NCBI GenBank assembly: GCA_024638465.1
Contig: JAHEKF010000001.1
Span: 103,103 to 167,102, forward strand
Length of the DNA: 64,000 bases
Source: Rhodospirillaceae bacterium
Lineage (GTDB): Bacteria; Pseudomonadota; Gammaproteobacteria; Steroidobacterales; Rariloculaceae
Direction of reading: 5' to 3'
Below the pieces are notes generated by a model that was given only the letters and a program-made list of their open reading frames with translations, was not told the origin of the DNA and ran no database searches. Made by a program: the position numbers and the translations under genes. Below, in pieces: positions 43,033-54,008 of the stretch; the first letter of the stretch is position 1; each line of letters begins with the position of its first letter.

Positions 43033-43316
43033 AACGTACGAACCTCCAGGTCTGGTTGTGCGTTCCGCTCGCGGCAGCGGTCGTGATCTCGGCCGTCTGG
43101 GTCATCGAAACAAAACACCAGTCGCGGCAGTTGTTCGTCGAGCTCGAGGCCCTGAACCGTGAGCGGGATCGTCTGCAGGTTGACTGGGGCCGGCTGCAGC
43201 TGGAGGAAAGCACGGTCGGCGCTCATTCACAGGTCGAGACGATCGCCCGCGAACGTCTCGAGCTCGAACGCCCTGCCGCTGACCAGATCGTCGTCGTCGC
43301 GGAGCCCGCGCCATGA
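43029..43316 (+). CDS. ftsL: Cell division protein FtsL
   Basis: Small bitopic protein of the FtsQLB complex at the septum. 95 residues: short basic cytoplasmic end, one membrane helix (about 7-26), and a periplasmic coiled coil (HQSRQLFVELEALNRERDRL). Sequence is poorly conserved in this family; size, topology and position between rsmH and ftsI decide. GTG start overlaps the rsmH stop. Confidence 0.92.
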   Translation: MKRTNLQVWLCVPLAAAVVISAVWVIETKHQSRQLFVELEALNRERDRLQVDWGRLQLEESTVGAHSQVETIARERLELERPAADQIVVVAEPAP

Positions 43317-45040
43317 AACGCAAGCGCAAGACGCCCAAGGTGATCTGGCGCCCGTGGCGCACCCGCTTCCTCATCGGGCTGATCGCCGTCGGCGCGCTCG
43401 CTCTCGAGGGGCAGGTACTTTATCTGCAGATCTTCGAGAAGGATTTTCTCGAGGCACAGGGCGACAACCGCCATTTGCGGACGGTACAGATTTCGGCACA
43501 TCGCGGACCGATCACCGATCGTCATGGCGAGCCACTCGCGGTGAGCACGCCCGTCGACAGTGTCTGGGCCGATCCCCAGGCGCTCAGGCCCGCGTTGGAT
43601 CGGCTCGGCGAGCTCGCGCAGGTCCTCGACCTCGACCCCGACTGGCTGGCCCGTCGCGTCACGAGCAATCTCGATCGTGAATTCGTCTACCTGCGGCGAC
43701 ATTTGCGCCCGGATCATGCGGCGCGCGCTTTGAGTCTCGGTTTGCCGGGCGTCAGTACGCTGCGCGAGTACCGCCGCTATTACCCGGCGGGCGAAGTGGC
43801 CGGGCACGTTCTCGGCTTTACCGACATCGACGATCACGGCCAGGAAGGAATGGAGCTTGCTTACGACTACTGGCTCGCAGGCGAGACGGGTACGAAACGA
43901 GTGCTCAAGGACCGGCTCGGACGCGTCATGGAAGATGTCGAGCTGATCAACGCGGCTCAACCCGGCCGGACTCTGGCGACGAGCCTTGATCTCAGAATTC
44001 AGTACCTGGCCTATCGTGAACTGATGCAGGCCGTTCAGGAGAGCGATGCGCTGTCGGGATCGGTCGTGATCGTTGACGTGACGAACGGCGAAATTCTGGC
44101 CATGGTCAATCAGCCGTCCTTCAATCCGAACGACCGCACGCAGCTCGAAGTGTCCCGTTACCGCAACCGTGCGGTGACGGATATTTTCGAACCCGGTTCG
44201 AGCTTCAAGCCACTGGTCGTCGCTGCAGCGCTCGAGTCCGGCGCCTACTCGCCCGATTCGATCATCGATACGTCGCCGGGCTACCTTCGTGTTGGCGGCA
44301 ACATTCTGACAGAGGACTACAACAACCTCGGCCGAATCGACATCACGACGATGCTCGCGCAATCGAGCAGCGTCGGCGCGGGGCGACTCGGCCTGGAGCT
44401 CGACCCCGATCAGCTTTGGTCGGTCCTGACAAGTTTCGGTATCGGACGACTCAGCGACAGCGGGTTCCCTGGCGAGTCGGCGGGCGTACTCAACGACCCG
44501 CAGCACTGGCGGCCGGTCGGGCAAGCGACGCTGGGTTACGGCTACGGCTTGTCGGTTACTGCGCTGCAGCTTGCCCAGGCTTACAGCATTATCGCAGCCG
44601 ACGGAATTCGACGACCGGTCACCATGATCGCTAACGACGGCGAGGCTTCGGGCGAGCGCGTTATCTCGGCAGACTCCGCGCGCGCTTTACAGACGATGCT
44701 CGAGAGCGTGGTGTCGCCGGCAGGAACCGGGGAGCGTGCCGCCGTAGCGAACTATCGCGTCGCCGGAAAAACCGGTACCGCCAAGAAATTCGTCGTCGGT
44801 GGCTACGCGGAGGATCGCTATCTCGCGGTCTTCGCCGGTCTTGCGCCGGTCAGCGATCCCAGGCTCGTTGCCGTTGTCGTCATCGACGAGCCGCGTGGCG
44901 AGGACTACTACGGCGGGCTCGTTGCAGCGCCCGTATTCTCTCGAATTCTGTCGGGCGCGTTGCGGCTGCTCGCCGTCCCACCCGACGCGCTGGAGGAGCC
45001 TCCGCTCACCGTCGTCGCGCAAGCCGGGGTTGCTCCATGA
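43313..45040 (+). CDS. ftsI: Peptidoglycan transpeptidase FtsI (PBP3)
   Basis: Septal class B penicillin-binding protein acting with FtsW. 575 residues. A basic N-terminus (MKRKRKTPK) precedes a membrane helix (about 21-40), then the pedestal domain and the transpeptidase domain. The active-site serine is in EPGSSFKP (SxxK) near 300 and the KTG motif is in VAGKTGTAKK near 485. The middle SxN motif reads SSS (LAQSSSVG near 348), where E. coli has SSN; this is unusual. ATG overlaps the ftsL stop, and its stop overlaps murE. Confidence 0.95.
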   Translation: MKRKRKTPKVIWRPWRTRFLIGLIAVGALALEGQVLYLQIFEKDFLEAQGDNRHLRTVQISAHRGPITDRHGEPLAVSTPVDSVWADPQALRPALDRLGELAQVLDLDPDWLARRVTSNLDREFVYLRRHLRPDHAARALSLGLPGVSTLREYRRYYPAGEVAGHVLGFTDIDDHGQEGMELAYDYWLAGETGTKRVLKDRLGRVMEDVELINAAQPGRTLATSLDLRIQYLAYRELMQAVQESDALSGSVVIVDVTNGEILAMVNQPSFNPNDRTQLEVSRYRNRAVTDIFEPGSSFKPLVVAAALESGAYSPDSIIDTSPGYLRVGGNILTEDYNNLGRIDITTMLAQSSSVGAGRLGLELDPDQLWSVLTSFGIGRLSDSGFPGESAGVLNDPQHWRPVGQATLGYGYGLSVTALQLAQAYSIIAADGIRRPVTMIANDGEASGERVISADSARALQTMLESVVSPAGTGERAAVANYRVAGKTGTAKKFVVGGYAEDRYLAVFAGLAPVSDPRLVAVVVIDEPRGEDYYGGLVAAPVFSRILSGALRLLAVPPDALEEPPLTVVAQAGVAP

Positions 45041-46503
45041 TGGCGGCAGTAGCCACAGCTGCGATGACGCTCGGAGAACTGTTTGGTGCCGCCGCCGGAG
45101 ATCTCGGAGCGCTCGAAATTCGCGATCTGGTCCTCGACAGTCGGCAGGTCCAGCATGGCACTGCGTTTCTTGCGGTTCCGGGAGAAACGAGCCACGGACT
45201 CGACTTCGCAGCCGACGCGCTGGCGCGTGGCGCCTCCGCCGTCGTGTACGAGCCGATGGCCGGGCATGGCGAAATCGGCGGGCCGGCGTTCGCGGTCGAC
45301 AATCTCAGGGCCGGTCTCGGTGAGCTTGCCCGCGCATTCTACGGTCGCGCAATGGAGCGGCTATCGCTCGCGGGCGTAACCGGAACGAACGGCAAGAGCA
45401 CCGTTGCTCACCTCGTCGCGGAGGCGCAAACGTTTCGCGGGATACCTTGTGGTTACATCGGAACGCTCGGTTCCGGAATTCCCCCTGCGATAACCCCTCA
45501 GGATCTGACGACACCCGATTGCATGACGCTGCATCGGACCTTGCGTTCGCTCGAGGCCAGCTATGCGGTGATGGAAGTGTCATCGCATGCGCTCGCTCAG
45601 GATCGCATCGCAGGCCTCGAATTCGGAACGGCGGCGTTTACGAATCTTTCCCACGACCATCTCGATTATCACGGCACGCTCGACGCCTATCGTGACGCGA
45701 AGACCCGACTCTTCACGCTACCGAGCCTCTCTCATGCGGTCCTGTTTGCCGATGACCCCGTCAGTTCCGAAATTGCCCGCGAACTCGGTCCTGCCGTCAG
45801 ACAAATCGACGTAAGCCTCGAACGGGAATCGGAGCTCAGCGCGCGAATTCTGCGCAGCGATCTTCGCGGTCTCGAACTGGAGGTGCTTGGCGACGGCAAG
45901 CGCGCGACGATCTCGTCGCCGCTGATCGGAGACTTCAACGCGGCGAACCTGCTCGTCGCCCTCGGCGTGCTCAACGCCTGGGGCGTCAGTCTGCCCGAAG
46001 CTTGCGACGCGCTGAGCCGCTGTGCCGGATTGCCTGGACGCATGCAACTGCTCGGCGGCGAAGGACAACCTTCGGTCGTTGTCGACTACGCGCACACGCC
46101 CGATGCGCTGTCGCGCGTGCTCGAGACGCTGCGTAACGTTACGGACGGAGAACTCTGGTGCGTATTCGGCTGCGGTGGTCAGCGTGACACGGCCAAGCGT
46201 CCGGCGATGGGTCGCGCTGCGGCCGCGTTCGCCGATCACATCGTCCTGACCGATGACAATCCACGGGATGAAGATCCGGGCGCGATTGTGGCCGACATCC
46301 GCAGAGGTCTCGTATCGCATTCCGATGTCTGGGTAGAGCACGACCGCCGGCGCGCGATTGCGGATGCGATTTCCCGCGCCGAAACCGGCGATACGGTTCT
46401 CATCGCCGGCAAAGGTCACGAGGAGTCGCAGATTATTGCCGGCAAAGTCCGTTCTTTCAGCGACGCGATTGTCGTGACCGAAGTGCTGGGAGGACTCACG
46501 TGA
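45037..46503 (+). CDS. murE: UDP-MurNAc-tripeptide synthetase (meso-diaminopimelate adding)
   Basis: Adds meso-diaminopimelate to UDP-MurNAc-L-Ala-D-Glu. 488 residues. ATP loop GVTGTNGKSTVAHL near 110, and LTDDNPRDEDP near 405, where DNPR is the signature for meso-DAP rather than lysine. Overlaps ftsI and murF by 4 bp or less. Confidence 0.96.
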   Translation: MMAAVATAAMTLGELFGAAAGDLGALEIRDLVLDSRQVQHGTAFLAVPGETSHGLDFAADALARGASAVVYEPMAGHGEIGGPAFAVDNLRAGLGELARAFYGRAMERLSLAGVTGTNGKSTVAHLVAEAQTFRGIPCGYIGTLGSGIPPAITPQDLTTPDCMTLHRTLRSLEASYAVMEVSSHALAQDRIAGLEFGTAAFTNLSHDHLDYHGTLDAYRDAKTRLFTLPSLSHAVLFADDPVSSEIARELGPAVRQIDVSLERESELSARILRSDLRGLELEVLGDGKRATISSPLIGDFNAANLLVALGVLNAWGVSLPEACDALSRCAGLPGRMQLLGGEGQPSVVVDYAHTPDALSRVLETLRNVTDGELWCVFGCGGQRDTAKRPAMGRAAAAFADHIVLTDDNPRDEDPGAIVADIRRGLVSHSDVWVEHDRRRAIADAISRAETGDTVLIAGKGHEESQIIAGKVRSFSDAIVVTEVLGGLT

Positions 46504-47861
46504 TGGCCCGCACTCTGGCGGCCGTCGCCAATGTGCTCGATGCCCGCCTCGTTGGCGAGGACGCAGGATTCGGCTCTGTCAGCATCGATACGCGCAAACT
46601 GGATGACGGCGGCTTGTTCGTCGCCATCAAGGGTGAGAACAGCGACGGCAACGATTTTATCGCTGATGCGCACGCGAAAGGCGCAGCAGGCGCTCTCGTT
46701 ACGCGTCGCGCCGAAGTTGAGCTGCCCCAGGTCAAAGTTAAAGACACCCGCGTTGCGTTCGGCCGGATCGCTCGAGCGTGGCGCGAGAACTTCGGGATCC
46801 CGGTAGTTGCCGTTACCGGGAGCAACGGCAAGACAACCGTCAAGGAACTCATCGCCAGCATCCTGAGCAACCGCTGCAATGTCTGCGTAACCCAAGGCAA
46901 TCTCAATAACGACCTCGGAGTTCCGTTGACGCTAATGACGCTCGATGAGGAGCACGAGGCACTTGTTGCAGAGATGGGCGCGAATCATGCGGGCGAGATC
47001 GATTATCTGAGCCGGCTCGTTCAGCCGACCGTCGGCGTCATTACGAACGCGAACTCCGCGCATCTCGAAGGCTTCAAATCGATCGCGGGCGTTGCAGCCG
47101 CGAAAGGCGAGTTGCTGGATCATTTGCCCCGGGCCGGAACTGCAGTCATCAACGCTGACGATTTTTACTGCAATGACTGGCGCGCTCGCAGCCGGGCAGA
47201 AACGGTTCTGACATTCGGTTTTACAGCCGGTGCGGATTGCACGGTGGTCGGTGATATCGCGGCCGGGACCTCCGGCTGCAGCTTCACGATGCGGCTTCCC
47301 GAGGGAGAGCGGGTCGATGTCGCGTTGCCGCTCGCCGGTGAGCACAACGTTCTGAATGCCCTCGCCGCAGCCACGGCGGCGTTCGCGCTCGGTACGGCCG
47401 ACGAAGATATCGTCACCGGGTTGAATTCCGCGCACGCCGTAAAAGGTCGTCTGAACATACTTCGCGGCAAGAGTGGCGCCGCTGTCATCGACGACAGCTA
47501 CAACGCGAATCCCGGCTCGGTCAAAGCTGCGCTGGACTATCTCGCGAACGCGACCGGCAAGCGCGTCTTTATTCTCGGCGACATGGCCGAGCTTGGAAGC
47601 GACGCCGAGGAACTACACCGCGAGATCGGGCACTACGCGACCGCTCGCTGCGACGTGCTGCTGACGCTCGGTCCGCTGAGCCGGCACGCGGGCGAGGAAT
47701 TCGGTGGTGGTGCGCAATCGTTCGATGACGTGGCGGAGCTAGGCGTAACAGTCGAGGGCTTGCTCGCGAATGACGTGACGATACTTATTAAAGGCTCTCG
47801 CGTCATGGGGCTCGATCGACTTGTTGATCTCCTCAGGATCGATGAGGTAACGGCATGCTGA
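46503..47861 (+). CDS. murF: UDP-MurNAc-tripeptide--D-alanyl-D-alanine ligase
   Basis: Adds D-Ala-D-Ala to the UDP-MurNAc tripeptide. 452 residues. ATP loop [14 protein letters not shown] near 105; [13 protein letters not shown] and [15 protein letters not shown] are family blocks. The ATG at 46503 shares a base with the murE stop and has GGAGG 8 nt upstream; GTG at 46500 is the alternative. The D-Ala-D-Ala ligase that supplies its substrate is not in this cluster. Confidence 0.96.
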   Translation: MARTLAAVANVLDARLVGEDAGFGSVSIDTRKLDDGGLFVAIKGENSDGNDFIADAHAKGAAGALVTRRAEVELPQVKVKDTRVAFGRIARAWRENFGIPVVAVTGSNGKTTVKELIASILSNRCNVCVTQGNLNNDLGVPLTLMTLDEEHEALVAEMGANHAGEIDYLSRLVQPTVGVITNANSAHLEGFKSIAGVAAAKGELLDHLPRAGTAVINADDFYCNDWRARSRAETVLTFGFTAGADCTVVGDIAAGTSGCSFTMRLPEGERVDVALPLAGEHNVLNALAAATAAFALGTADEDIVTGLNSAHAVKGRLNILRGKSGAAVIDDSYNANPGSVKAALDYLANATGKRVFILGDMAELGSDAEELHREIGHYATARCDVLLTLGPLSRHAGEEFGGGAQSFDDVAELGVTVEGLLANDVTILIKGSRVMGLDRLVDLLRIDEVTAC

Positions 47862-48943
47862 TCTACGTCGCGGAATACCTGACGCAGCTGCACTCCGGGT
47901 TCAACGTTTTCGGCTACCTCACGATGCGCGCCATACTCGGCGCACTAACGGCGTTGGTTCTGTCGCTCACGATGGGCCCGATGCTGATCCACCGCCTCGC
48001 CGCACGCAGCGTCGGTCAACCGATTCGCGCGCTCGGTCCCGAATCGCATCTGCCGAAGGCCGGCACACCGACGATGGGCGGTGCATTGATTCTGTTCGCG
48101 ATCGTCGTCAGCACGTTGCTGTGGGGAAATCTGACGAATCGCTTCGTATGGATCGTACTGATCGCGACGCTGGCATTCGGTGTCATTGGTTTCGTCGACG
48201 ACTACAAGAAGCTCGTCATCGGCGACTCGAAAGGCGTGCGCCCGTCGGTCAAGTTCTTCTGGGAGTCGCTTGTTGGTCTCGGTAGCGCTTTTGCGCTGTT
48301 CCTGACGGCAGAAAATCCCGCGGTCGAGCGCGCGCTACTGATTCCTTATCTGCCGGACATGATGATTCCACTGAGTATCTTCGTGTACGTCCCGTTTACC
48401 TATCTCGTCATCGTGGGCTCGTCCAACGCGGTCAATCTGACCGACGGACTGGATGGCCTCGCGATCATGCCCGCCGTTCTCGTAGGCAGTGCCCTGGGAG
48501 TTTTCGCCTATGCGGCGGGCAACGTCGTCTTCTCCGGATACCTCGGTATTCCGTACGTTGCGGGATCCGGAGAGATGTTGGTTTTCTGTGCGGCCCTGGC
48601 TGGCGCCGGTCTGGGCTTCTTGTGGTTCAACACCTATCCCGCGCAGGTCTTCATGGGTGACATCGGAGCGTTGGCTCTCGGTGCCGCCTTAGGCCTCGTG
48701 GCTGTGGTGGTGAGGCAGGAACTGGTGTTATTCATTATGGGCGGTGTTTTCGTCGTCGAAACCGTCTCAGTCATAATCCAGGTTGCCTCCTTCAAGATGA
48801 CAGGCCGGCGTATTTTTCGCATGGCGCCGCTGCATCATCACTTCGAGCTCAAGGGTTGGGCTGAGCCGAAAGTGATCGTGCGTTTTTGGATCATCACGGT
48901 GATCCTGGTTCTGATTGGTTTGGCGAGTCTGAAAGTCAGGTGA
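47855..48943 (+). CDS. mraY: Phospho-N-acetylmuramoyl-pentapeptide transferase
   Basis: Inner-membrane enzyme that makes lipid I from UDP-MurNAc-pentapeptide and undecaprenyl phosphate. 362 residues, about ten membrane helices. Catalytic and Mg-binding motifs: KAGTPTMGG near 68, FVDDYKKL near 115, [10 protein letters not shown] near 193, and the cytoplasmic [12 protein letters not shown] near 325. Overlaps murF by 7 bp. Confidence 0.97.
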   Translation: MLIYVAEYLTQLHSGFNVFGYLTMRAILGALTALVLSLTMGPMLIHRLAARSVGQPIRALGPESHLPKAGTPTMGGALILFAIVVSTLLWGNLTNRFVWIVLIATLAFGVIGFVDDYKKLVIGDSKGVRPSVKFFWESLVGLGSAFALFLTAENPAVERALLIPYLPDMMIPLSIFVYVPFTYLVIVGSSNAVNLTDGLDGLAIMPAVLVGSALGVFAYAAGNVVFSGYLGIPYVAGSGEMLVFCAALAGAGLGFLWFNTYPAQVFMGDIGALALGAALGLVAVVVRQELVLFIMGGVFVVETVSVIIQVASFKMTGRRIFRMAPLHHHFELKGWAEPKVIVRFWIITVILVLIGLASLKVR

Positions 48944-48956
48944 CCAGGCAACGTTG

Positions 48957-50342
48957 ATGGCAGGTACGGTAATACGGAGCATCGAGCGAAACGATGGGGG
49001 CGCGTTGACAATTCCGGCGCTTGAAGGCCGGACACTTGTGGCTGGACTCGGCGCGACAGGCGTCGCGACCGCGCGCTATCTCGCGGCGCGCGGCGTCGAC
49101 GTGACCGTGGTAGACGATCGCGCGATACCGCCCGGCCTCGCCGAACTGCGTGCCAGCAACCCGGAGATTCCTCTGATCCTCGAAAGCGAGAATCCGGATT
49201 GTCTGGACGGCGTGGAGCAGCTCGTGATTTCGCCCGGCCTGGCACTCGACACGCCCATAGCGGCCCACGCACGCCGGCTCGGAATTCCCATCGTCGGCGA
49301 CATCGAACTGTTTGCGCGCAATGTCGTTGCGCCGGTAATCGCAGTGACGGGATCGAACGGCAAGAGTACGGTCGTTACGCTGCTGGAACGGATGTTGTCG
49401 GCCACCGGCCTGGACGTCGCGGCCGGCGGCAACCTCGGGCCGCCGGCACTGGAGCTGCTCGACGAGCCAGCCGGGTTGTACATCCTCGAGGTGTCGAGCT
49501 TTCAGCTGGAGACGACCGAATCGCTCGCGCCGCGGGCCGCGGTTGTGCTCAATGTTGCGGCCGATCACCTCGACAGACACGGGACGCTCGAGGAATACGC
49601 AGCGGTGAAGTCGAAGCTGCTGCGCATGGCCACAACGGCGATTGTGAATCGCGACGATCCACTCGTCCGCGAGATGGCCGAGGGCCATCCCGACGTCATC
49701 CCCTATTCGCTGCACGAAGTGCCGGAAGGTGGTTATGGTGTCATCGAGCACGCCGACGACCGCTGGCTTGCAAACGAAAGTGGGCCGCTGATGCGAATTG
49801 GCGACATGCGGCTGGCCGGTGCGCACAACGAAGCGAATGCGCTTGCGGCGCTCGCGCTGGCAGGTGTTCTGCAGCGCGAGGTCGAGCCGCAACTGGCTGC
49901 GCTGCGAAAATTCCCGGGGTTGCCGCATCGCTGCCAGTGGATCGGTGAGCGCAACGGTGCTACGTATATTAACGACTCCAAGGCCACGAACGTTGCAGCT
50001 TCTGTTGCTGCTCTCCGTGGTCTCGATGGGCCATTCGTGCTGATCGCCGGTGGTCAGAGCAAGGCTGCCGATCTCTCGCCACTTGGCCCCGCAGCGAACG
50101 GTCGATTGATCGCAGCCGTATTGATCGGCGAGGCGGCTGAACAGCTCGAAAAGGTTTTCAATGGTCGCTGCCCGGTCCATCGCGCGGGCGGGATGCGTGC
50201 GGCAGTCGAATTGGCCGCAAAACTGGCAACACCGGGGTCGACCGTACTGTTATCGCCCGCGTGCGCGAGTTTCGACATGTTTACGGACTACGTCGAGCGG
50301 GGCGAAGCCTTCGCCGCTGCTGTCGCAGAGGTCGCCGGATGA
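48957..50342 (+). CDS. murD: UDP-N-acetylmuramoylalanine--D-glutamate ligase
   Basis: Adds D-glutamate to UDP-MurNAc-L-Ala. 461 residues from the ATG at 48957; an in-frame TTG just before it is less likely. UDP-binding GLGATGVATARYLAARG near 27, ATP loop VTGSNGKSTVVTLL near 130, and YINDSKATNVAAS near 338. Spaced 13 bp from mraY; its TGA overlaps ftsW. Confidence 0.96.
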   Translation: MAGTVIRSIERNDGGALTIPALEGRTLVAGLGATGVATARYLAARGVDVTVVDDRAIPPGLAELRASNPEIPLILESENPDCLDGVEQLVISPGLALDTPIAAHARRLGIPIVGDIELFARNVVAPVIAVTGSNGKSTVVTLLERMLSATGLDVAAGGNLGPPALELLDEPAGLYILEVSSFQLETTESLAPRAAVVLNVAADHLDRHGTLEEYAAVKSKLLRMATTAIVNRDDPLVREMAEGHPDVIPYSLHEVPEGGYGVIEHADDRWLANESGPLMRIGDMRLAGAHNEANALAALALAGVLQREVEPQLAALRKFPGLPHRCQWIGERNGATYINDSKATNVAASVAALRGLDGPFVLIAGGQSKAADLSPLGPAANGRLIAAVLIGEAAEQLEKVFNGRCPVHRAGGMRAAVELAAKLATPGSTVLLSPACASFDMFTDYVERGEAFAAAVAEVAG

Positions 50343-51505
50343 ACCAGACGCTCACGATTCGCGGTTTTACGGTCGACAGTCCGTTGCTCGCGGCCGTTAT
50401 CGCGCTCATGGTGGTGGGTACGATCATGGTGAGCTCGGCGTCGATCTCACTCGCTGATCAGGAGCTCGGCGATCCGTTATTTTTCTTGCTGCGACAGCTC
50501 GGGGCGCTCGGTATCGGTTGCCTGGCCGCGATCGTTGTCGCGACGATCCCGATGAATTTCTGGTTCCGAATGAACTGGGTCCTTCTGTTGGGCGCCATCG
50601 TGCTGCTGGCGTCGGTGTTCATTCCGGGCCTCGGTCATACCGCCAACAACAGTACCCGTTGGCTCGATCTCGGACCGATCACTTTGCAGCCATCCGAGCC
50701 CGCGCGGGTATTTCTCGTGCTTTATCTTGCAAGCTATATCGTTCGGCATCAGGACGACCTCAGTGAAGGCTTCGTCGGCTTTCTGAAGCCGATGCTGGTG
50801 GTAGCGCTCGCGAGCGCGCTGCTCCTGAAGGAGCCGGATTTCGGTGCCACCTTCGTATTGACGGCTACAAGTCTCGGGATGTTGTTCATCGGCGGCGCGA
50901 GGCTGCGTGATTTCGCCGTCAGCGTTCTGGTTGCGGCGGGCCTTCTCGCTGCGCTTGCGCTCACATCGCCCTATCGACTGCAGCGGCTCAAGACCTTTCT
51001 CGATCCCTGGGCCGACCCCTATGGCAGCGGCTTTCAGCTGACCCAGTCATTGATCGCGATCGGACGCGGCGACTGGTTCGGCGTTGGTCTCGGAGACAGC
51101 GTGCAGAAGCTCTTTTATCTGCCCGAGGCCCACACCGATTTCGTATTCGCGGTGCTCGCCGAAGAGCTCGGTTTCGTCGGTGTAACGCTCGTCATTCTGT
51201 TATTCGGAATCATCGTCTATCGGGCGCTCGCCGTCGGACCCAAGGCCGCGAAACTCGGCATGCCGTTCCATGGACTCGTTAGCACGGGAATTGCGCTGGC
51301 GCTGGGGCTGCAGGCGTTCATCAATATGGGCGTGAACATGGGGCTCCTGCCGACCAAGGGTCTGACACTGCCGCTGATCAGCTATGGCCGCACCAGCGCT
51401 GTCATCACACTGATCTCCATCGGCCTGCTCGTGCGGATACAGCACGAGGTCCGGCAAGCCGCTATTCGCGTCGAGGCTCGTGAGAAGAGGAAGTCCCGAA
51501 GATGA
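50339..51505 (+). CDS. ftsW: Peptidoglycan glycosyltransferase FtsW
   Basis: SEDS-family septal glycan polymerase working with FtsI. 388 residues from the ATG at 50339, which overlaps the murD stop; the longer in-frame reading has an arginine-rich, non-family leader. About ten membrane helices. Signature segments are NNSTRWLDLGPITLQPSEPAR near 102 (WLxLG...QPSE) and LPLISYGRTSAVITL near the C-terminus. FtsWs often read SYGGSS here; this one reads SYGRTS. Confidence 0.95.
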   Translation: MNQTLTIRGFTVDSPLLAAVIALMVVGTIMVSSASISLADQELGDPLFFLLRQLGALGIGCLAAIVVATIPMNFWFRMNWVLLLGAIVLLASVFIPGLGHTANNSTRWLDLGPITLQPSEPARVFLVLYLASYIVRHQDDLSEGFVGFLKPMLVVALASALLLKEPDFGATFVLTATSLGMLFIGGARLRDFAVSVLVAAGLLAALALTSPYRLQRLKTFLDPWADPYGSGFQLTQSLIAIGRGDWFGVGLGDSVQKLFYLPEAHTDFVFAVLAEELGFVGVTLVILLFGIIVYRALAVGPKAAKLGMPFHGLVSTGIALALGLQAFINMGVNMGLLPTKGLTLPLISYGRTSAVITLISIGLLVRIQHEVRQAAIRVEAREKRKSRR

Positions 51506-52590
51506 GCGACGGGCCAATCATGATTCTCGCGGGAGGCACCGGTGGTCACGTGTTTCCCGGTCTCGCCGTCGCGAACGAGCTTCGGCAACGCTCGAAGTCC
51601 GTCGTCTGGATGGGGACCCGCGCAGGCCTCGAAGCGCGTCTCGTACCCGAGGCCGGAATCGAGGTGGAGTGGATCTCGGTCTCCGGAATCCGTGGCCGCG
51701 GTCCGTTGGCCTGGATCATGGCGCCATTCAGGATTCTCTACGCTGTAGCACAGGCGATCGCAGCGTTACGGCGCCGTCGTCCGGACGCGGTGCTCGGGCT
51801 CGGCGGCTTCGTGTCGGGGCCGGGCGGGATCGCGGCCTGGCTGACGCGCCGGCCGCTGCTGATTCACGAGCAAAACGCGGTTGCCGGAACGACCAACCGA
51901 ATCCTGGCGCGCTTTGCCAAGAAGATTTTCGGCGCGTTTCCGGGTTGCTTTCCTCCCGGGGTAGCTGTCGAACTGGTCGGTAATCCCGTGCGCGAATCGA
52001 TCCTGGCGTTACCGCTTCCAGCGGAACGTTTCGCTTCTCGCAACGGCACCGCATTGCGGCTACTCGTGCTCGGCGGCAGCCAGGGCGCGCGCGTACTCAA
52101 CGAGCGGGTTCCCGAAGCGCTTCGGCTGCTTCCCGGCGACGCGAAGGTCGAGATCTGGCATCAGGCCGGTCGCGGTCTCGAAATGGCTCGCGAGGCTTAT
52201 TCCGCTTCCGGCAGAAACATTCGCATCGATGACTTCATCGATGACATGGCCGGAGCTTATGCATGGGCGGATCTCGTGATCTGTCGTGCCGGAGCATTGA
52301 CGGTCTCGGAGCTCGCGGCCGCCGGTGTCGGCGCCGTTCTGATTCCGTTCCCGTATGCGATAGATGATCATCAGTTGAAAAACGCGTCGAGCTTCGCCGC
52401 GGCTGGCGCCGGTATCGTGATCGCTGAACGGGAATTCGATGCCGAGCGCCTGGTTCGTGAGATCTCGCGCTTCCTCGACGACCACCGTTCTCTGCTGCAA
52501 CTCGCCGAAAGAGCGCGTGAGCAGGCACGGCCGCGCGCGACCCAGCAACTCGCGGATGCATGCCTCGAGTTCGCAGAGGCGCGGCCATGA
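51502..52590 (+). CDS. murG: Lipid II synthase MurG
   Basis: Transfers GlcNAc from UDP-GlcNAc to lipid I on the inner face of the membrane. 362 residues, GT-B fold. Loop motifs: [17 protein letters not shown] near 8 (acceptor side) and [13 protein letters not shown] near 190; the donor site includes [18 protein letters not shown] near 258. Overlaps both ftsW and murC by 4 bp. Confidence 0.97.
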   Translation: MSDGPIMILAGGTGGHVFPGLAVANELRQRSKSVVWMGTRAGLEARLVPEAGIEVEWISVSGIRGRGPLAWIMAPFRILYAVAQAIAALRRRRPDAVLGLGGFVSGPGGIAAWLTRRPLLIHEQNAVAGTTNRILARFAKKIFGAFPGCFPPGVAVELVGNPVRESILALPLPAERFASRNGTALRLLVLGGSQGARVLNERVPEALRLLPGDAKVEIWHQAGRGLEMAREAYSASGRNIRIDDFIDDMAGAYAWADLVICRAGALTVSELAAAGVGAVLIPFPYAIDDHQLKNASSFAAAGAGIVIAEREFDAERLVREISRFLDDHRSLLQLAERAREQARPRATQQLADACLEFAEARP

Positions 52591-54008
52591 CCGATCGAAT
52601 GGGACGTATTCATCGCATCCATCTCGTCGGTATCGGTGGCGTAGGGATGGGCGGAATCGCGGAAGTCCTGCTGAATCTCGGCTACGCAGTTCAGGGCTCC
52701 GACTTGAGTCGCAATGCGGTGACCATGAGGCTCGAAGAACAGGGCGCATTGATTTTTCTCGGTCACGATGCCGACAACTTGCGCGATGCCGATGTCGTGG
52801 TCGTATCGAGTGCCGTGCCCGTTACGAACGCGGAGATTACGGAGGCAGAGCGGCGTCGCATTCCGGTCGTTCAACGCGCCGAGATGCTCGCTGAACTCAT
52901 GCGTTTTCGCTATGGCATCGCGGTCGCAGGTACTCACGGCAAAACCACGACAACGAGTCTCGTCGCGAGCGTGCTCGCTGAAGACGGACTGGACCCGACG
53001 TTCGTGATCGGTGGACGTCTGGTTAGAGTCGATGCCAACGCAAAGCTCGGAACGGGGCGTTACCTCGTCGCTGAAGCGGACGAGAGTGACGCGTCCTTCC
53101 TGCACCTGCAGCCAATGATCGCTGTAGTCACCAATATCGATGCTGATCACCTGACGAGCTATGAAGGCGAGCTCGGTCGCCTGAAGCAGGGGTTCATCGA
53201 GTTTCTCCACAACCTGCCTTTCTATGGTCTCGCCGTGCTGTGTGCGGATGATGCCAATACGCGTGAGATCGCACCCGGACTTGGCCGGCGCGTTGTGACC
53301 TACGGATTCGCTGAAAATGCGGACATTCAGGCGCGCAATGCACAGACGACCGGGCTGCGCACGTCGTTCGAGGTGCATCGTGAAGATCGTGAGCCGCTGC
53401 AGCTCACGCTCAATCTTCCCGGACGGCATAACGTGCTCAATGCACTTGCCGCGGTCGCCGTCGCTGCGGAGCTTGACGTCGACGACAGTGCCATAGCCAC
53501 TGCGTTCTCCGAATTCTCCGGAATCGACCGCCGCTTCCAGGTGCTCGGGACGGTGACGACGCCGCGCGGACTCGTTACGTTCGTCGATGATTACGGCCAC
53601 CATCCGACGGAGATTGCGGCTACGGTTGAGGCCGCGCGCGAAACCTGGCCGGACCGTCGCCTCGTCGTGGCTTTCCAGCCGCATCGCTACACGCGAACTC
53701 ATGAATTATTCGACGATTTCGCTCAGGTGCTTGCGAGAGCCGACGCGTTGCTTCTGACGGATGTGTATTCGGCAGGCGAAGATCCGATTGCCGGTGCTGA
53801 CGGCCGTTCATTGGCGCGCGCGGTTCGCGCCCGTGGTTCCGTCGAGCCGGTATTCGTCGAAGACCTCGACGCGCTCTCATCGACACTGGCCGAGGTTGTT
53901 CAGGCGAACGATGTTGTTCTGACGCTCGGTGCCGGTAGTATCGGCGCGATCGCGAAAACGCTGCCCGATCGTCTCGCGACAGCGGGTCCTGTCGGAGTCA
54001 AGCAGTGA
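52587..54008 (+). CDS. murC: UDP-N-acetylmuramate--L-alanine ligase
   Basis: Adds the first amino acid, L-alanine, to UDP-MurNAc. 473 residues from the ATG at 52587 that overlaps the murG stop. UDP-binding [17 protein letters not shown] near 14, ATP loop [16 protein letters not shown] near 112, and [16 protein letters not shown] near 332. Paralogue of Mpl at 12.1 kb; the shorter GIGG N-terminus and location identify MurC. Confidence 0.97.
   Translation: MTDRMGRIHRIHLVGIGGVGMGGIAEVLLNLGYAVQGSDLSRNAVTMRLEEQGALIFLGHDADNLRDADVVVVSSAVPVTNAEITEAERRRIPVVQRAEMLAELMRFRYGIAVAGTHGKTTTTSLVASVLAEDGLDPTFVIGGRLVRVDANAKLGTGRYLVAEADESDASFLHLQPMIAVVTNIDADHLTSYEGELGRLKQGFIEFLHNLPFYGLAVLCADDANTREIAPGLGRRVVTYGFAENADIQARNAQTTGLRTSFEVHREDREPLQLTLNLPGRHNVLNALAAVAVAAELDVDDSAIATAFSEFSGIDRRFQVLGTVTTPRGLVTFVDDYGHHPTEIAATVEAARETWPDRRLVVAFQPHRYTRTHELFDDFAQVLARADALLLTDVYSAGEDPIAGADGRSLARAVRARGSVEPVFVEDLDALSSTLAEVVQANDVVLTLGAGSIGAIAKTLPDRLATAGPVGVKQ

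Noticed and set aside
43223..44524. 433-codon minus-strand frame opposite ftsI
   Set aside because: Mirror frame of a conserved gene; composition follows the complement of ftsI codons and no domain is visible.
48936..50180. 414-codon minus-strand frame opposite murD
   Set aside because: Antisense shadow of murD within a continuous plus-strand operon.
52371..53702. 443-codon minus-strand frame opposite murG/murC
   Set aside because: Spans two conserved genes on the other strand with no motif of its own.
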